From positions 1 to 7,712 of the forward strand of contig JAUWFP010000091.1 in the NCBI GenBank assembly GCA_030606845.1: DNA of 7,712 nucleotides, read 5' to 3'. Below, in pieces: positions 6,441 through 7,712 of this stretch (position 1 is the first letter of the stretch; the number at the start of each line of letters is the position of its first letter). The DNA comes from Anaerolineales bacterium. Lineage in GTDB: Bacteria > Chloroflexota > Anaerolineae > Anaerolineales > E44-bin32. The notes under the pieces were generated by a model. It ran no database searches and was not told where the DNA came from. It saw only the letters and a list, made by a program, of their open reading frames with translations. The translations under genes were made by a program, and so were the position numbers.

Positions 6441-7245
6441 CTCTTACCTCATCATTGCGAATGGTTTCTACATTTTCGATGCCGTCACCCTCGAGAAGCT
6501 CCCGTGCAAGCGACTGGTAAGCAAGTGCGCCGCTTGAATTCGGTGAATAAGCCGTAATCGGAAGCCCGTGAGACGGCGCTTCAGCGAGCCTTACACTACG
6601 GGGTATCACCGTTCGAAAAACTTCGTCTGGGAAATGCTGTCTGACTTCCTCCACGACATCCTGCGAAAGGTTCGTGCGCCCATCATACATTGTGAGCAGC
6701 ATCCCGCGGATTTTAAGTGCGGGAAAGAGCCCACTTCTAACGCGCGTCAACGTCTCCATGAGTTGCGTCAGCCCTTCAAGGGCAAGGTACTCGCATTGAA
6801 TGGGAATGATGACGCCATTCGTTGCGGCAAGCAAGCCGTTAAGCGTCAACAAGCCGAGTGAAGGCGGGCAATCCACAAAGATGTAATCGTACTTCTTCGA
6901 AAGAGGTTGGAGCATTTTCTTTAATAACTTCTCGCGCTCGGGCACATCGATAATCTCAATTTGAGCCCCGGCAAGCGCAGAGGAAGAGGGCAGCAGGGAT
7001 AGGTTTAATTTCTGGTTGTGAAGGACAATCTCAGATGCAGGGGTCCGCCCGATGACAGCATCGTAGGTACCCTGCTGAACCTCTGAGTGGTTTATACCCA
7101 GACAGGAAGTCGCGTTGGCTTGCGGGTCGATGTCGACGAGCAAGACGCGCAGCCCGAATTTCGCAATATTGGCGCCGAGATTGATCGCGGTGGTCGTCTT
7201 CCCTACACCACCTTTCTGGTTCACCAGTGCATAGATACGTGTCAT
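6433..7245 (-). CDS. parA: Chromosome partitioning ATPase ParA (Soj)
   Basis: This 270-residue P-loop ATPase of the MinD/ParA class has the deviant Walker A KGGVGKTT (11-18, with signature K11 and K16), the A-prime motif VDIDPQ (37-42) and the Walker B-type YIFVDCPPSLG (121-131, D125). PIQCEYLALEGL and a later RSVRLAEAPSHGLPI segment are typical of chromosomal Soj. It has no N-terminal DNA-binding domain, so it is the short type Ib or chromosomal type rather than the plasmid P1 type. ATP-bound dimers coat the nucleoid, and ParB stimulates hydrolysis. The start overlaps the stop of the upstream PfkB remnant as ATGA, and no strong ribosome binding site is present, so translation likely depends on coupling to that short gene. 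parB follows with an 8-bp overlap. Confidence 0.96.
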   Translation of the reverse strand: MTRIYALVNQKGGVGKTTTAINLGANIAKFGLRVLLVDIDPQANATSCLGINHSEVQQGTYDAVIGRTPASEIVLHNQKLNLSLLPSSSALAGAQIEIIDVPEREKLLKKMLQPLSKKYDYIFVDCPPSLGLLTLNGLLAATNGVIIPIQCEYLALEGLTQLMETLTRVRSGLFPALKIRGMLLTMYDGRTNLSQDVVEEVRQHFPDEVFRTVIPRSVRLAEAPSHGLPITAYSPNSSGALAYQSLARELLEGDGIENVETIRNDEVRDE

Positions 7246-7619
7246 TCATTCACCGTCCGTTCGACAAGTTTAACCTCGGTAGATCTCGGGATACTGGCAA
7301 TACCGCTCCGTGAGACAGAGAATGCAGCGAGATGATTGGCAAGACGAGAGGCGGTCCAGTGTCGCCGCTCGTCTGATAGGTATTCGTTTGAGAAGGTCGT
7401 CGAATCCTGCGAAGGGACCATGTGAATCGATACCTCAGAAAGCGGATGGAGGTCGAGATCAGGGCCAACTGATGTGACGATAGCGGCTCGCTTGCCGAGG
7501 GCTTGGGCTGTTAAGCTTGAATAGGTAGCGGTACCCCCGAGGGTAGGGCCATCTGCAGTGAGATCTTTCGAAACATGTCCGATGACGAGGTAATCGACCG
7601 ATCGGTCTGAAGCAACCAT
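7242..7619 (-). CDS. Internally deleted PfkB/ribokinase-family remnant
   Basis: This 125-residue ORF keeps both ends of a PfkB-like sugar or nucleoside kinase and lacks the middle. Residues 10-80 fit the family N-terminus: YLVIGHVSKDL, the substrate-side GGTATYSS (28-35), a second strand AAIVTSVGPD, and TTFSNEY. From about W88 the sequence fits the family's extreme C-terminus, where W88, A90, R92, A94-N95, A98-A99, S101-V102, G106-I107, I110-P111 and E115-V116 follow the pattern seen after the GAGD motif. The usual length is about 280 residues, so about 150 are missing, including the phosphate-binding GAGD and its catalytic Asp. Kinase activity is therefore not expected. The reading frame is intact, has a strong promoter and overlaps parA by ATGA. 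It may be a pseudogene kept as a leader for parA translation, or a small protein with a new role. Confidence 0.75.
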   Translation of the reverse strand: MVASDRSVDYLVIGHVSKDLTADGPTLGGTATYSSLTAQALGKRAAIVTSVGPDLDLHPLSEVSIHMVPSQDSTTFSNEYLSDERRHWTASRLANHLAAFSVSRSGIASIPRSTEVKLVERTVNE

Positions 7620-7626
7620 GTTGGGG

Positions 7627-7654
7627 ATTATAAACGACTGCGGTGACCGGACAA
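7627..7654 (-). promoter_or_regulatory. Predicted promoter of the PfkB remnant-parA-parB operon, probably leaderless
   Basis: On the minus strand a TTGTCC -35 box (7649-7654), 16 bp spacer and perfect TATAAT (7627-7632) lie just before the gene. Only 7 nt (CCCCAAC) separate TATAAT from the ATG at 7619, so the start site would fall on or next to the A of ATG and the mRNA would have no leader. The spacer contains a small inverted repeat CGGT-G-ACCG (7641-7649, plus strand). Confidence 0.65.
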
Positions 7655-7712
7655 CTGAATGCGCTGCTTATCGGGGGATAATCGTGACTTTTCGTTGATC
7701 TCTCTCGCCGAC

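Noticed and set aside
7250..7468. A frameshift explaining the short PfkB-like protein, with the other frame carrying the rest
   Set aside because: The two other frames show no kinase motifs, while the annotated frame itself continues into a recognisable family C-terminus. An in-frame deletion explains the data better.

Overview
The window is a compact stretch of a bacterial chromosome in which every supported gene lies on the minus strand, so reading direction runs from high to low coordinates. Gene content and sequence style point to Chloroflexota, probably Anaerolineae-like. The lineage evidence is a TatC with a long basic N-terminal extension, a TatA/B protein of the matching type, a PfkB-like gene directly ahead of parA, and an Asp23 protein next to nusB. 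This assignment is from memory of such proteins and was not tested by a search. No mobile element, CRISPR array, tRNA or rRNA was found.

Region 1 (7712 to 4541): a leaderless-looking promoter (TTGTCC, 16 bp, TATAAT) sits 7 nt before the ATG of a 125-residue remnant of a PfkB/ribokinase-family protein. The remnant overlaps parA by ATGA. parA overlaps parB by 8 bp, and one base after parB a ketopantoate-reductase-family gene (panE-like) starts at TTG. These four genes look like one operon that couples chromosome segregation (ParA/ParB) to a metabolic oxidoreductase.

Region 2 (4540 to 1560): a 135-bp gap holds a GC-rich hairpin and a perfect TATAAT box. It is followed by the tight series fabG, asp23, nusB, tatB-like, tatC, with gaps of 0 to 16 bp. 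This series mixes fatty-acid or polyester precursor reduction, an alkaline-shock-type protein, a transcription antitermination factor and twin-arginine protein export.

Region 3 (1559 to 1): a 208-bp gap carries a direct repeat and a good sigma70-type promoter (TTGCTC, 17 bp, TACAAT) ahead of a strong Shine-Dalgarno and a thiolase-superfamily gene of at least 450 codons that runs off the left edge. This thiolase-like protein has Gly where the family's nucleophilic Cys should be and lacks the C-terminal Cys as well, although its catalytic-type histidines remain.

The two items most worth follow-up are the cysteine-less thiolase-like protein and the internally deleted PfkB remnant kept in frame at the head of the parAB operon. 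Most of the remaining content is ordinary housekeeping, and I do not see a clearly new multi-gene system.
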